DNA of 64,000 nucleotides from Orenia metallireducens. GTDB taxonomy: Bacteria; Bacillota; Halanaerobiia; Halobacteroidales; Halobacteroidaceae. The stretch covers positions 294,589 through 358,588 of the forward strand of contig NZ_LWDV01000009.1 in the NCBI RefSeq assembly GCF_001693735.1, given 5' to 3'. The notes beneath the pieces were generated by a model that was not told where the DNA came from, did no database searches, and saw nothing but the letters and a program-made list of their open reading frames with translations. Positions 26,324-35,982 of this stretch are shown here, one piece after another (the first letter of the stretch is position 1; each line of letters begins with the position of its first letter). Both the position numbers and the translations under genes were made by a program.

Positions 26324-29038
26324 ATGGCTAAATTGACGCCAATGATGCAACAGTATCTTTCTATCAAGAAAGAGTATCAAGATACAATCCTCTTTTTTAG
26401 GTTAGGAGATTTTTATGAGATGTTCAATGAGGATGCCAAGATTGCAGCTAGGGAGCTTGAGTTAACCTTAACTGCTAGAAATAAGGGAAAGGGGGATGAG
26501 GTACCAATGGCTGGGGTACCTTATCACTCTTCGGAGTCCTATATTGCTAAATTGATTGAGAAGGGTTATCGGGTAGCAATCTGTGAACAGGTCGAGGATG
26601 CCAGTCAAGCCAGTGGCTTAGTTAAAAGGGAAGTAGTCAGGGTGATTACTCCAGGAACGGTAGTAAATAATAATATTTTAGAGGAGAAGAATAACAACTA
26701 TTTAGCGGCTATTGTTGGATCTGATAAGGGTTATGGGTTTTCCTTAGTAGATGTTTCCACAGGGGAATTTGCAGTGACCCAATTAGATGGAGCAGAGGCT
26801 GCTAATAAGGTAATTGATGAATTATCAAGAATCAATCCTGCTGAGGTATTATTAGATGATAAAGTCCGCTCATCTACTGAGATTATGGGCTTTATGAGAA
26901 GTCAAATCAATCCAATTATTACAAACATTAAAGAGAGTTTTGGCTATGATCGGGCTTATGAACTGTTAATAGACCATTTTGATACAATTACTTTAGAGGG
27001 CTTTGGTTGTGAAAATCTACCTTTAGCTATTCAAGCAGCTGGAGCAGTCTTAGACTTCTTAATTGAGACCCAAAAGAGGAGTTTAAAGCATATCAACCAA
27101 CTCTCTACATACGCTACTATAGATTATATGGTCTTAGATGCCAATACACGGCGGAACTTAGAGTTGGTTAAGACTATGCGTGATAAGAGTAAGAAAGGAA
27201 GTTTATTATGGGTTATCGATAAGACGGTAACTTCAATGGGGGGACGAAGGTTAAGGCGTTGGGTTGAACAACCACTACTTGATGTTGAAGAGATTAATCG
27301 TCGCTTAGATGGTGTTGAAGAGATTAGTAAGAATATCTTACTAAAAGAAGAATTAAGGGATTTATTAAATCAGGTCTATGATATCGAGCGCTTGATGGGG
27401 AAGGTGATTTATGGCTCTGCTAATGCTAGAGATTTAATTGCCTTAAAGAGTTCTTTAGAGATATTACCTGATGTAAAAGCTTCATTAGCGGAATTTGAAA
27501 GTAGTATGTTAGAGGAGTTAGAGGAAGATTTAGATAAGTTAGCAGATATAACAGAGTTGATTGAAAGCTCTATCCAAGATAAGCCGCCAACAACTATTAC
27601 TGAAGGTGGAATTATTAAGGAAGGCTATGATGAACAGTTAGATGAATACTTAGATGCCAAGAAGAATGGTAAGAATTGGATTATCCAACTTCAACAGCGT
27701 GAACGGCAAAGGACTGGGATTAGCTCGTTAAAGGTTGGGCATAACAAGGTTCATGGTTATTATATAGAAGTAACTAAGGCTAATTTAGATGCAGTTCCTG
27801 AGGATTATGTTAGAAAGCAGACCTTAAGTAATAGTGAACGTTATATTACCCCTGAGCTTAAAGAGAAAGAGTCGATTATCTTAGGAGCAGAAGAGAAGAG
27901 TATGGAGCTAGAGTATCAGTTATTTATCCATATCAGAGATAGAATCGCTGCTGAGACTGATCGGATTCAAAAATCAGCTAACATCTTAGCACAGTTAGAT
28001 GCTTTAATCTCGTTAGCTGAGGTAGCTCTAAATAATAATTATGTCAGACCTAAGGTCAATCACGGTGAAGTAATAGATATTAAATCTGGCCGCCATCCAG
28101 TGGTAGAAGCTATGCTTGATACAGAGGTCTTTGTCCCAAATGATACTTATCTAGACCAAGGTGATGAACGCTTCTCAATCATTACTGGGCCGAATATGTC
28201 AGGAAAGTCTACTTATATGCGCCAAGTTGCGTTGATTACTTTATTAGCTCAGATGGGGAGCTTTGTGCCAGCAGAATTTGCTGAGATTGGAATCGTTGAT
28301 AGAATCTTTACCAGAGTTGGAGCATCTGATGACTTGACTACAGGACAAAGTACCTTTATGGTAGAGATGAATGAGGTAGCCAATATCTTAAATAATGCTA
28401 CTAATAAGAGTTTAATTATCTTAGATGAAGTTGGTCGAGGGACAAGTACTTATGATGGTTTGAGCATTGCTTGGGCAGTAATTGAGTATATCAGTGATAC
28501 CGAGAAGATTGGTGCTAAAAGCTTATTTGCTACCCATTATCATGAGTTGACAGAATTAGAGGATAGGTTAGCAGGGATTAAGAACTATAATGTAGCAGTA
28601 CAGGAAGAGGGGGAAGATGTAATCTTCTTGCGTAAGATTATCCCTGGTGGAGCAGATCAAAGCTATGGAATCGAAGTAGCTAAAAGAGCAGGTATCCCTA
28701 AGCTAGTAATTGATCGTTCTAAGGAGATTTTAGCAAAGTTAGAGGAGCAAGAAGAGAAGACGATAGAAGTAACTACCAAAGATAAACAGAAGAAAGTTAA
28801 AGAAAAGAAAGTAGATAATATAGATAGTAAAGAGAAGCAGGAAGAAGATTCAATTAAAGCAGAGATGAAGATTAAAGAGAGTCTGGCTAACCCTGCTCAA
28901 ATGGCTTTATTCAATACTAAGCAGAGTGAAGTCTTGGAGAAGCTAAGTAAACTAGATATAATGTCCTTAAATCCCTTAGAAGCGATGAATCAGTTATACC
29001 AATTACAACAGAAAGCAAAGGAAGAGCTGAAGGGATAG
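26324..29038 (+). CDS. mutS: DNA mismatch repair protein MutS
   Basis: MutS recognises mismatches and recruits MutL. The 904 residues carry the mismatch-probing FYEMF near residue 30, connector and lever domains, Walker A TGPNMSGKST near 620, ILDEVGRGTSTYDG (Walker B) and ATHYHEL. Residues ~800-850 form a Lys/Glu-rich linker before a short C-terminal MutL/clamp-interaction region (NPAQMALF resembles a beta-clamp motif). GGAGG precedes the ATG. It heads the mutS-mutL-miaA run. Confidence 0.98.
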   Translation: MAKLTPMMQQYLSIKKEYQDTILFFRLGDFYEMFNEDAKIAARELELTLTARNKGKGDEVPMAGVPYHSSESYIAKLIEKGYRVAICEQVEDASQASGLVKREVVRVITPGTVVNNNILEEKNNNYLAAIVGSDKGYGFSLVDVSTGEFAVTQLDGAEAANKVIDELSRINPAEVLLDDKVRSSTEIMGFMRSQINPIITNIKESFGYDRAYELLIDHFDTITLEGFGCENLPLAIQAAGAVLDFLIETQKRSLKHINQLSTYATIDYMVLDANTRRNLELVKTMRDKSKKGSLLWVIDKTVTSMGGRRLRRWVEQPLLDVEEINRRLDGVEEISKNILLKEELRDLLNQVYDIERLMGKVIYGSANARDLIALKSSLEILPDVKASLAEFESSMLEELEEDLDKLADITELIESSIQDKPPTTITEGGIIKEGYDEQLDEYLDAKKNGKNWIIQLQQRERQRTGISSLKVGHNKVHGYYIEVTKANLDAVPEDYVRKQTLSNSERYITPELKEKESIILGAEEKSMELEYQLFIHIRDRIAAETDRIQKSANILAQLDALISLAEVALNNNYVRPKVNHGEVIDIKSGRHPVVEAMLDTEVFVPNDTYLDQGDERFSIITGPNMSGKSTYMRQVALITLLAQMGSFVPAEFAEIGIVDRIFTRVGASDDLTTGQSTFMVEMNEVANILNNATNKSLIILDEVGRGTSTYDGLSIAWAVIEYISDTEKIGAKSLFATHYHELTELEDRLAGIKNYNVAVQEEGEDVIFLRKIIPGGADQSYGIEVAKRAGIPKLVIDRSKEILAKLEEQEEKTIEVTTKDKQKKVKEKKVDNIDSKEKQEEDSIKAEMKIKESLANPAQMALFNTKQSEVLEKLSKLDIMSLNPLEAMNQLYQLQQKAKEELKG

Positions 29039-29138
29039 TGTACAGTTTACAGATAAATGACTACTGAAGAGTAATAAGTAAGCAAAATTTACAAATTACC
29101 ATATATTCTTTCAACTTAACTGTAAACTGTATACCGTA
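29034..29138. repeat. Palindromic element between mutS and mutL
   Basis: The arms share ACAGTTTACAG (29041-29052) and CTGTAAACTGT (29120-29130), with further partial pairing to each side. The left arm overlaps the mutS stop codon. The same arm sequence recurs at 14943 and 31154, so it belongs to a small dispersed family. In place it could form an RNA hairpin between the two cistrons. Confidence 0.6.
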
Positions 29139-29206
29139 CCTACGAGTCTAAAGAACAAGACTTTTCGTGTAAACCACTGTCAACTAAAAAATTGGGGGTG
29201 AGAGTA

Positions 29207-31147
29207 ATGGGCAAGATTAGAGTCTTAGCAGAGGATGTGGCAAATAAGATAGCTGCTGGTGAGGTGATTGAACGACCAGCCTCAGTGGTTAAGGAATTGG
29301 TAGAGAATTCGATAGATGCAGGGGCTAGCAAGATTGAGATTAAGGTTAAAAATGGTGGTAAGGATTGGATTCAAGTTATCGATAATGGTGAAGGGATGAG
29401 CCCTGATGATGCCAAATTGTCCTTTGAACGCCATGCTACTAGTAAGGTTGAACGGGCAAATGACCTCTTTGCTTTAAGGACTTTAGGGTTTAGGGGTGAA
29501 GCCTTGCCTAGTATTGCTTCTATATCTAGAGTGAATCTGACTACTAGAACTGAAGAGAGTTTAAGTGGGATAAAGTTAAGGCTAGTAGGAGGAGAGATAG
29601 AAAAAGAGGAGAGTTGTGGTGCTCCAATTGGAACAAATATTATCATTAAAGATCTCTTCTTCAATACTCCAGTTAGATATAAATATTTAAAGCAGATTTC
29701 TACAGAGATAGGTCATATCAGTGATATTGTCAATAGATTGGCTTTATCCTATCCTGAGATTGCTTTCTATTTAGAGCATAATGGACGGAAGATTTTAGAG
29801 ACTACAGGTAATGGGAATCTATTAGATGTGATCTTTAATATCTATGGTCGCCAAGTGGCTAAAGAGATGGTCAAAGTTGATTATTCAGACAATTATATGG
29901 AAATTAAAGGATATGTCTCTAAGCCTACAGTAACCCGCTCCTCTCGCAAACACCAATCTTACTTTGTCAATGGTCGTTATGTTAAAAGTAATTTGATGGG
30001 TAAGGCAGTCCAGGAGGCTTATCATACTCTATTAACGGTACATCGCCAGCCTATTGTGGTATTGAATTTGAAGCTAAATCCTATCTTAGTAGACGTAAAT
30101 GTTCATCCAACTAAGTTAGAGGCTAAGTTCAGTCGTTCTGAGATGGTATATGGATTGGTCCAAGAGGGAGTTACTAAAGCAATTAAATCCAGTGATCTAG
30201 TACCTAAGTTGAAATTAGACAAGAAGCAACAGCAGAGTAGAGATAATTATACTCAAAATGAATTGGTCTTAGCTGTTGATAAAAAGTATAGGTCTAAAAA
30301 GAAAGATAAATCTTCTCAATTAGAATCTAAGGTGGAGAATAAAAATTTTAATTACCGAGCTAATCATCCTCAAAAAGCTAAGAAGAGTAAAGAACTTAGG
30401 GCTAAAAAGATAGAGAAACTATTTAAGGTAGATGAAGATAAATTGGCTACAGCTAAAATAGAGTCTATAAAAGAGAATAAGGTAGAGAACAATATTAAAG
30501 AGACTGCTCAAGATTATAAGCCTGAAGATAATAATGCAAAGAAAGATAAAGAAATAGAAGATAAAAGGGTTGAATTGAATCTAGTTCCTATAGGTCAGAT
30601 TCATCAAACCTATATTATTGCCCAAGGCTTAGATGGGATGCATATTATCGATCAGCATGCAGCCCATGAGCGGGTTCGTTATGAAGAGTTGATGGCAGAG
30701 TTCAAATCTGGGGAAATCAAGACGCAAGAATTATTGATTCCCTTGAATTTGGATTTAACCTATCAAGAGGTAGAGATACTCAATCAAGATAAGGATAAGA
30801 TAGAAAAGTTAGGATTCATCTTAGAGAGCTTTGGTGGAAATAGCTATATTGTTCGTGGTGTTCCCACAGGGCTTTATAATTTAAATGATGAAGAGTTAAT
30901 CCGAGATTGTATAGATAAATTATTAGAAGAAGGTGAGCTTGGGGAAGCCTATGAATTGGTGGAGGATATCTTGATTATGATTTCCTGTAAAACAGCAATT
31001 AAAGCTGGTGATAAACTATCGATTCGGGAGATGAATAAATTGATTGATGAGATGGAACGTTATGGGGTGACTAATTGTCCTCATGGGCGTCCAGTAATGA
31101 TGCAGTTATCGAAAAAGGAGTTAGAGAAGGAGTTTAAGAGAACATAG
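29207..31147 (+). CDS. mutL: DNA mismatch repair endonuclease MutL
   Basis: MutL couples MutS to strand incision. The 646 residues have an N-terminal GHKL ATPase (NKIAAGEVIERPASVVKEL, DNGEGM, LGFRGEAL), a charged linker (~340-450) and a C-terminal dimerisation/nuclease domain. DQHAAHERVRYE is the DQHAxxExxxxE metal-site motif and CPHGRP is present, so this is the nicking type used by bacteria without MutH. ATG 29207 follows GGGGGTGAG; the upstream TTG at 29192 lies before that site. Confidence 0.97.
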   Translation: MGKIRVLAEDVANKIAAGEVIERPASVVKELVENSIDAGASKIEIKVKNGGKDWIQVIDNGEGMSPDDAKLSFERHATSKVERANDLFALRTLGFRGEALPSIASISRVNLTTRTEESLSGIKLRLVGGEIEKEESCGAPIGTNIIIKDLFFNTPVRYKYLKQISTEIGHISDIVNRLALSYPEIAFYLEHNGRKILETTGNGNLLDVIFNIYGRQVAKEMVKVDYSDNYMEIKGYVSKPTVTRSSRKHQSYFVNGRYVKSNLMGKAVQEAYHTLLTVHRQPIVVLNLKLNPILVDVNVHPTKLEAKFSRSEMVYGLVQEGVTKAIKSSDLVPKLKLDKKQQQSRDNYTQNELVLAVDKKYRSKKKDKSSQLESKVENKNFNYRANHPQKAKKSKELRAKKIEKLFKVDEDKLATAKIESIKENKVENNIKETAQDYKPEDNNAKKDKEIEDKRVELNLVPIGQIHQTYIIAQGLDGMHIIDQHAAHERVRYEELMAEFKSGEIKTQELLIPLNLDLTYQEVEILNQDKDKIEKLGFILESFGGNSYIVRGVPTGLYNLNDEELIRDCIDKLLEEGELGEAYELVEDILIMISCKTAIKAGDKLSIREMNKLIDEMERYGVTNCPHGRPVMMQLSKKELEKEFKRT

Positions 31148-31299
31148 TTGATAGTGTACAGTTTACAATTTACAATTAAGATTAAAATTAATAGATTTTA
31201 AAATGAAAACGCCGATAAAGATTAAGTTTTATATTTATTTAATTAGAAGTTTTAATAGTTTTAAACTTAACTGTTTATTGTACCTTATACACTGTCAAC
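31147..31299. repeat. Palindromic element between mutL and miaA
   Basis: The arm 31147-31180 (GTTGATAGTGTACAG...AATTAAG) is complementary, with a few mismatches, to 31266-31299 (CTTAACTG...CACTGTCAAC). Together they form a 34-bp imperfect stem with an 85-base loop. It begins at the last base of the mutL stop codon and ends 20 bases before the miaA start. Confidence 0.7.
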
Positions 31300-31319
31300 T
31301 GAGTAAGGGAGTGATATTT

Positions 31320-32258
31320 GTGCGAGAACCTGTAGTAGCGATTGTAGGACCTACTGCTGTAGGCAAGACTAGATTATCATTAACTTTGGCCCAAGATTTG
31401 CAGGGGGAGATTATCTCTGCAGATTCTATGCAGGTCTATAAGAGGATGGATATTGGTACTGCGAAGGCATCGGAAGAAGAACAGAGGCTAGTGCCCCATC
31501 ATCTAATAGATATTATCGAGCCAGATGAAGAATTTAGTGTTGCTGATTTTCAAGAGAGAGTAGATGAGTTGATTCCTAAGATTTATCGACGGGGTAAGCT
31601 TCCCATGTTGGTAGGAGGAACAGGGTTATATGTGCAGGCAGTAATCGAAGGTTTTATCTTTCCAGAGATGGAACCAGATTGGGAGTTAAGAGAGAGGTTA
31701 ACAGCAGAAGCAGAAGAGAAAGGGACGGAATTTGTTCATGATAAGTTAAGAAAGATAGACTCTAAGCTTGCTGATAAGTTACATCCTAATGATTTAAGAA
31801 GGGTAATCAGGGGAATTGAGGTCTATCAGCAGACTGGTCAGACCAGTACCTATTTTCAACAGAAGGCTGAAAATACACCTCCTCGATATCAAGCTGTCAA
31901 GATTGGTTTGAGAAGAAAGAGGGATAGTTTATATGAGAGAATAAATCAACGGGTTGATTTGATGATAAAAGAAGGATTAGTTGATGAGGTTAGAGAATTA
32001 TATAAAGAAGGTTATGACCGTAACTTGATTTCAATGCAAGGTCTGGGCTATAAAGAGATTATAGCTTACTTTGAAGGTGAATATGATTTACAAGAAGCGA
32101 TTAGACTAATTAAAAGGGATACACGCCATTTTGCTAAACGCCAGTTCACTTGGTTTAAACGTGATAAGAGCATCCATTGGTTTGATGTAGACCAATATGA
32201 TTTTGATGATTTACTCAAGGATGTTAAGGGACTGATTGAGTCTAAGATTGAGCTTTAG
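31320..32258 (+). CDS. miaA: tRNA dimethylallyltransferase
   Basis: MiaA transfers an isopentenyl group to A37 of tRNAs reading UNN codons, the substrate for MiaB. The 312 residues contain Walker A GPTAVGKT, ISADSMQVYKRMDIGTAK, HLIDI, VGGTGLY and the C-terminal KRDTRHFAKRQFTWF. An open frame extends upstream, but GTG 31320 follows AGGGAGTG and begins the conserved VAIVGPT block. The 39-residue extension would translate the palindrome and is rejected. Confidence 0.96.
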   Translation: MREPVVAIVGPTAVGKTRLSLTLAQDLQGEIISADSMQVYKRMDIGTAKASEEEQRLVPHHLIDIIEPDEEFSVADFQERVDELIPKIYRRGKLPMLVGGTGLYVQAVIEGFIFPEMEPDWELRERLTAEAEEKGTEFVHDKLRKIDSKLADKLHPNDLRRVIRGIEVYQQTGQTSTYFQQKAENTPPRYQAVKIGLRRKRDSLYERINQRVDLMIKEGLVDEVRELYKEGYDRNLISMQGLGYKEIIAYFEGEYDLQEAIRLIKRDTRHFAKRQFTWFKRDKSIHWFDVDQYDFDDLLKDVKGLIESKIEL

Positions 32259-32305
32259 AGTAGTTTTTAGAACTTAAACTCAGATTCGGGAGGTATAACT
32301 TCTCA

Positions 32306-32608
32306 ATGAAGTATAATAAAGAGGTCAGCAAGCTAATTCTTAAAATGAAAGAGAAGAAAGATGGTCAGCAGGATAATGTTTTAGTTACAACTAATGAGAA
32401 TTTAAGAGGGTTAAAGTGTCCTGTCTGTGAATGTGGTATTGATGAGCATGAGAAATATATCTATTGTTCAGTGATAGGTGCTTATATTTGCGATGTCTGT
32501 TGCCGCTATGAGCTCTGTAATGACTATAAGTTAGCTAATAAAGCTTTAGGTAAAGAGGTATTTAAAGATAATAATGAGATGATACTGCTTTGTCAGTGTT
32601 GTGAATGA
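32306..32608 (+). CDS. Cysteine-rich small protein, unknown
   Basis: A 100-residue protein with a basic helical N-terminus and eight to ten cysteines after residue 37 (CPVCECG, YCSV, CDVCC, LCN, CQCC). This pattern suggests two zinc or iron-sulfur sites. No family was recognised. GGGAGGT lies 11 bases before the ATG. It follows miaA by 47 bases and ends at a strong terminator, so it is probably the last gene of the mutS-mutL-miaA transcript. Confidence 0.65.
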   Translation: MKYNKEVSKLILKMKEKKDGQQDNVLVTTNENLRGLKCPVCECGIDEHEKYIYCSVIGAYICDVCCRYELCNDYKLANKALGKEVFKDNNEMILLCQCCE

Positions 32609-32609
32609 A

Positions 32610-32634
32610 AAGAGGGCAACCGCCCTCTTTTTTT
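32610..32634 (+). terminator. Terminator of the mutS-mutL-miaA run
   Basis: AAGAGGGC-aacc-GCCCTCTT followed by T residues, one base beyond the stop codon. Confidence 0.93.
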
Positions 32635-32639
32635 ATTTA

Positions 32640-33134
32640 TTCTGTTAATTTTTGAGATGGATTGTGATGGTTAATTGGTATATTGCGACACTTTTTGAGT
32701 CCACAGTGTACGGTGAATAGTAGATAGTTAAATTCTTTAAAAACGGAAAAAATTTTTGTTTGAACGAAGCAAAAATTGAGCTAAAATTTAGAGTTTAATC
32801 GGATTTTGATTAGAGAATCTGGTTAATGATAATGGATAGTATTCTGATTGCTGAGTGAGTGGGCTCTGCCACGAAGAGTCTCGGTCTGTAGGCTCGTAGA
32901 GATATTCCTTGATTTTTTGGTTACTTTTTCGCCCTGAAGGTACCATGCCTGAAGAAGTACTCTTGGGGTAGAACCTAAGAAATTTACTTACTTTTTACTA
33001 TGATAAATATTTTATGGAGTCTTATTACTTGTTGCTGATTCTACATAACTATTTATTCCATCTAGAGTCAATCGGTAATTATATAATCCTTACAATCATA
33101 TAGTATATAATAGAAACTATTTGGAGGGATTGTG
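32640..33134. other. Gene-free stretch with half of a palindromic element
   Basis: GTATATTGCGACACTTTT at 32678-32695 is the left end of the element family seen whole at 36462-36653. The matching right end is missing. A GC-richer block (~32860-32990, GGGCTCTGCCACGAAGAG and GCCCTGAAGG) has no open frame and no recognised RNA class. A GGAGGG site at 33123-33128 serves spoVK. Confidence 0.5.
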
Positions 33135-34097
33135 ATGCCCTTGAATAATAGTTCCAAAAAAAGGGAGATATTGCGAAGATTAGAGTTTGGAGATATTTCG
33201 ATTATAAAGGCTTTTGAGTTACTAAAGGAACAAGAGGTCAGTAAAGAAGAGAAGAAGATAGAGAAATTAGAGAAAGACCCTATAGAGGAGATAGTTAAAG
33301 AGCTAAATACCATGATTGGACTGAATAATATTAAAAACTTAGTTAAACAGCTTAGAGCTTTTGTAAGTATTCAAAAAGAGAGAGAGAAACAACAGTTGAA
33401 GGTTGATTCTTTAGTAATGCATATGATCTTTAAAGGAAATCCTGGTACAGGAAAGACTACAGTTGCTAGAATATTGGCTAGATTATTTAAGGAGCTAGGG
33501 CTTCTAGACAAAGGGCATTTAAAGGAAGTAGAGCGTGCTGATTTAGTAGGGGAGTATATCGGACATACAGCACAGAAGACTAGGAAGATGGTAGAGTCAG
33601 CTTTAGGTGGAATCTTATTCATTGATGAAGCTTATGCTTTAGCAAGGGGAGGTAATCGAGATTTTGGAAAAGAGGCAATAGATACCTTAGTTAAAGCTAT
33701 GGAGGATAATCGGGAAAATTTAATTGTAATTTTAGCAGGATATCCTAAAGAGATGGATTATTTCTTACAGACTAATCCAGGATTGAATTCTCGTTTTCCT
33801 ATTCAGGTAGATTTTGAGGATTATACTTTAGAAGAATTGATTGAGATAGGTAATTTAATGGTCAAAGAGCGAGAGTATACCTTCTCTAAGGGTGCTGAAG
33901 CTAAGTTATACAGTGTTTTAAGTAAGATGAGACAGGGTGCAGGAGCAGAGGAAGGAAATGCCCGTACAGTCCGTAATTTGATTGAAGAGTCAATCAGAAA
34001 TCAAGCAATTAGGCTTGTCAGTAAAGAGAAGATTACTAAAAAAGAATTGATGACAATTACTAGAGAAGACCTTCCTAAATATCAAATTGACAGTTGA
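33135..34097 (+). CDS. spoVK: AAA+ ATPase, stage V sporulation protein K
   Basis: A CbbX/SpoVK-type AAA+ protein of 320 residues. Residues ~1-55 are a helical leader, followed by the ATPase: Walker A FKGNPGTGKTT near residue 100, Walker B GGILFIDEAYAL, the second-region GNRDFGKEAIDTLVKAMED and sensor NSRFP. In Bacillus, spoVK acts in spore maturation; its substrate is unknown. ATG 33135 follows GGAGGG; the GTG one codon earlier is too close. It heads a four-gene run inserted between miaA and hfq. Confidence 0.92.
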   Translation: MPLNNSSKKREILRRLEFGDISIIKAFELLKEQEVSKEEKKIEKLEKDPIEEIVKELNTMIGLNNIKNLVKQLRAFVSIQKEREKQQLKVDSLVMHMIFKGNPGTGKTTVARILARLFKELGLLDKGHLKEVERADLVGEYIGHTAQKTRKMVESALGGILFIDEAYALARGGNRDFGKEAIDTLVKAMEDNRENLIVILAGYPKEMDYFLQTNPGLNSRFPIQVDFEDYTLEELIEIGNLMVKEREYTFSKGAEAKLYSVLSKMRQGAGAEEGNARTVRNLIEESIRNQAIRLVSKEKITKKELMTITREDLPKYQIDS

Positions 34098-34158
34098 TAA
34101 TTTGTAATTGGCAATCGACTACTATAAGTAGGTTGCCGATTGTAGATTATAAATTAAC
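34093..34158. repeat. Hairpin between spoVK and the GTPase gene
   Basis: GTTGATAATTTG and ATTGGCAATCGACTA pair imperfectly with TAGGTTGCCGATTGTAG and ATTATAAATTAAC. The left arm includes the spoVK stop. It resembles the palindromes at 29034 and 31147 in position, overlapping a stop codon, but not in core sequence. Confidence 0.5.
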
Positions 34159-34174
34159 TTTTTGGGGTGAGATT

Positions 34175-34774
34175 ATGACATCAGCTGTAATAGTAGGTCA
34201 ACCAAATGTAGGTAAGACATCTTTTTTAATCAATTTTGCTTATTATTTAGGTCTAAAAGAATTGAGATTTATGATTAAACAACCTGCAGGATTTGTATCA
34301 ACACGAACCTATCAGATAGAACAAGCCTATGATCAGTTAACCTCTAATGAACCCCATAAGACAAATAGTATTCAGAGTATACAGCTTAAATTACCTGTTG
34401 GTAAACAGGATAAAGATATTAGATTGGTAGATAGTTGTGGTCTAATTGATGAAATACATCAGCAAGAATATATCAGAAAATCTATGGCAGAGACCTTACA
34501 AGAATTGATGGTCAGTGAGATCGTCCTTCATATTATTGATTTAAGCCAATTAGGTGCTAAACGAGGGTTAAAAAGGATTGATCAGGAGATTTATAATTTT
34601 TTAAGGGATAGAGCAGGATATAAGATTTTGGCAAATAAATTGGATTTGGATATAGATCAAGAGAATTTAAGTAAGTTAAATGGATTTGTAGATAAGAGGT
34701 TGGTAGTACCTATTTCTGCCATTTATCAGGAGGGATTTGATCAGATTAAGGTCTTCTTATTAGATAATGTTTAG
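34175..34774 (+). CDS. Small GTP-binding protein
   Basis: A 199-residue P-loop GTPase of the TRAFAC/Era-like group. G1 is GQPNVGKTS, G3 is DSCGL (DxxG) and G4 is NKLD, with SA in VVPISAIYQ as G5. There is no RNA-binding KH domain or membrane anchor. ATG 34175 follows GGGGTGAG. It lies between spoVK and a membrane protein, so a sporulation or membrane role is possible but unproven. Confidence 0.85.
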   Translation: MTSAVIVGQPNVGKTSFLINFAYYLGLKELRFMIKQPAGFVSTRTYQIEQAYDQLTSNEPHKTNSIQSIQLKLPVGKQDKDIRLVDSCGLIDEIHQQEYIRKSMAETLQELMVSEIVLHIIDLSQLGAKRGLKRIDQEIYNFLRDRAGYKILANKLDLDIDQENLSKLNGFVDKRLVVPISAIYQEGFDQIKVFLLDNV

Positions 34775-34783
34775 GAGGATATG

Positions 34784-35335
34784 ATGGAGACAGTTAATAA
34801 TATTACCGTTATTTTCTTAACAGGCCTGGTGATTAAATTAATGGATGATTATTTAGATCAAGAGATTGATAGAATGAATGGAAGAAGGACCTTAGCGATG
34901 AGATTAGATAGAGGGACTCTACCTTATGCCCTGATTTTATTAACTTTTGCTGTACTGATAGAGTATCAATTGACAATAGCCTTGTTTTGGTCAAGTTATG
35001 TTGTAGGAATGGGGATGGATACCAATAGATTACCGACAGGTTTAAAGAGTTATCAAGAAGTTATGATTATGTTGATACTTGGATTTTTGGTTTTAGATTA
35101 TAGGTTATTTCTATTCTCTATATCGATAATTACTTTTATTCAATTAAGTGATGATTATATAGACTATTATTTAGAGGAATATATCAGCCGTGATAACTTT
35201 ATTAACTATCTAGGTAAGGTAGGGACTATTTTATTAGCTACAATTGCTTTAATGATCGCTTTGACTATAGATTGGCAGATGTCTATCTTGGTGGTTTTAA
35301 TTGCTAATATTGTGGTCTGGATACTTCATAGATAA
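34784..35335 (+). CDS. Membrane protein with Asp-rich loop, unknown
   Basis: A 183-residue protein with about five hydrophobic segments and two acidic loops, KLMDDYLDQEIDR near the N-terminus and QLSDDYIDYYLEEY near residue 125. DDxxD-like loops recall UbiA prenyltransferases, but the length is too short for that family, so the similarity is only suggestive. TAGGAGG overlaps the preceding stop, so translation is probably coupled to the GTPase gene. ATG 34784 gives better spacing than 34781. Confidence 0.7.
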   Translation: METVNNITVIFLTGLVIKLMDDYLDQEIDRMNGRRTLAMRLDRGTLPYALILLTFAVLIEYQLTIALFWSSYVVGMGMDTNRLPTGLKSYQEVMIMLILGFLVLDYRLFLFSISIITFIQLSDDYIDYYLEEYISRDNFINYLGKVGTILLATIALMIALTIDWQMSILVVLIANIVVWILHR

Positions 35336-35361
35336 CCGATTATGTACTGGGGGTGTATAAT

Positions 35362-35559
35362 TTGGAAGTTAAATATATCTCCTTATTAGTACTTATTTTC
35401 TTGACGATAGGTTATTTTTGGGGAAGATATATTGGTCATAAGGAAGGTTTGAAAGAGGGAAGGTTGCGAGCTCCTATAGCATTAAGAAAAAAGAGCTTAG
35501 AAGAGGGATTCTGTGTATTATGTGATGAAAACTTCAAGTTTGAAATGAAGGATTCTTAG
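35362..35559 (+). CDS. Small single-pass membrane protein with CxxC
   Basis: A 65-residue protein with one N-terminal transmembrane helix (YISLLVLIFLTIGYFWG), a basic stretch (GLKEGRLRAPIALRKKSL) and a CVLC pair near the C-terminus. TTG 35362 follows GGGGGTG; the GTG at 35353 overlaps that site. It ends the spoVK-GTPase run. Function is unknown. Confidence 0.6.
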   Translation: MEVKYISLLVLIFLTIGYFWGRYIGHKEGLKEGRLRAPIALRKKSLEEGFCVLCDENFKFEMKDS

Positions 35560-35689
35560 CTAGAGTATATTATAAAGTAATACAAGATTAAAGTGTTTAT
35601 ATCAGATGAAGGAAAAAATGATTTAATAGAGAATATATGTTTATAAATTGGGACTTAATTTTTATCTTAGATAAGAGGAGGAAATATTA

Positions 35690-35920
35690 ATGAAAAAACA
35701 GATTAATTTACAGGATACTTTCTTAAATGAAGTGAGAAAAGAGAAGATCAAAGTAACTATTTTCTTAATCAATGGTGTTCGTTTGGCAGGTTTGGTGGAG
35801 GGCTTTGATAATTTTACTGTTATTTTAAGCGCTGATGGCAAGCAGGAAATGATTTATAAACATGCTATTTCTACAATAGTCCCAGAGAAAGAGGTTAAGA
35901 GTCTGTTCAAAGATGAATGA
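35690..35920 (+). CDS. hfq: RNA chaperone Hfq
   Basis: Hfq is the Sm-like hexameric RNA chaperone that pairs small RNAs with mRNAs. The 76 residues carry both Sm motifs: [21 protein letters not shown] and [16 protein letters not shown], then [17 protein letters not shown] precedes the ATG. In many Firmicutes hfq directly follows miaA; here ~3.4 kb with spoVK intervene. A terminator follows. Confidence 0.97.
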   Translation: MKKQINLQDTFLNEVRKEKIKVTIFLINGVRLAGLVEGFDNFTVILSADGKQEMIYKHAISTIVPEKEVKSLFKDE

Positions 35921-35943
35921 TGTTTGTTTTATTATAGATATTT

Positions 35944-35978
35944 AAGGTTGATGGCTGTTTAGCTGTCGGCCTTTTTTC
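35944..35978 (+). terminator. Terminator of hfq
   Basis: AAGGTTGATGGC pairs with GCTGTCGGCCTT (one bulge), followed by TTTTTTCTTTTTT. Confidence 0.8.
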
Positions 35979-35982
35979 TTTT

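Noticed and set aside
31203-31319. N-terminal extension of MiaA by 39 residues
   Set aside because: It would translate the palindromic element, lacks a ribosome binding site and has no counterpart in MiaA proteins.
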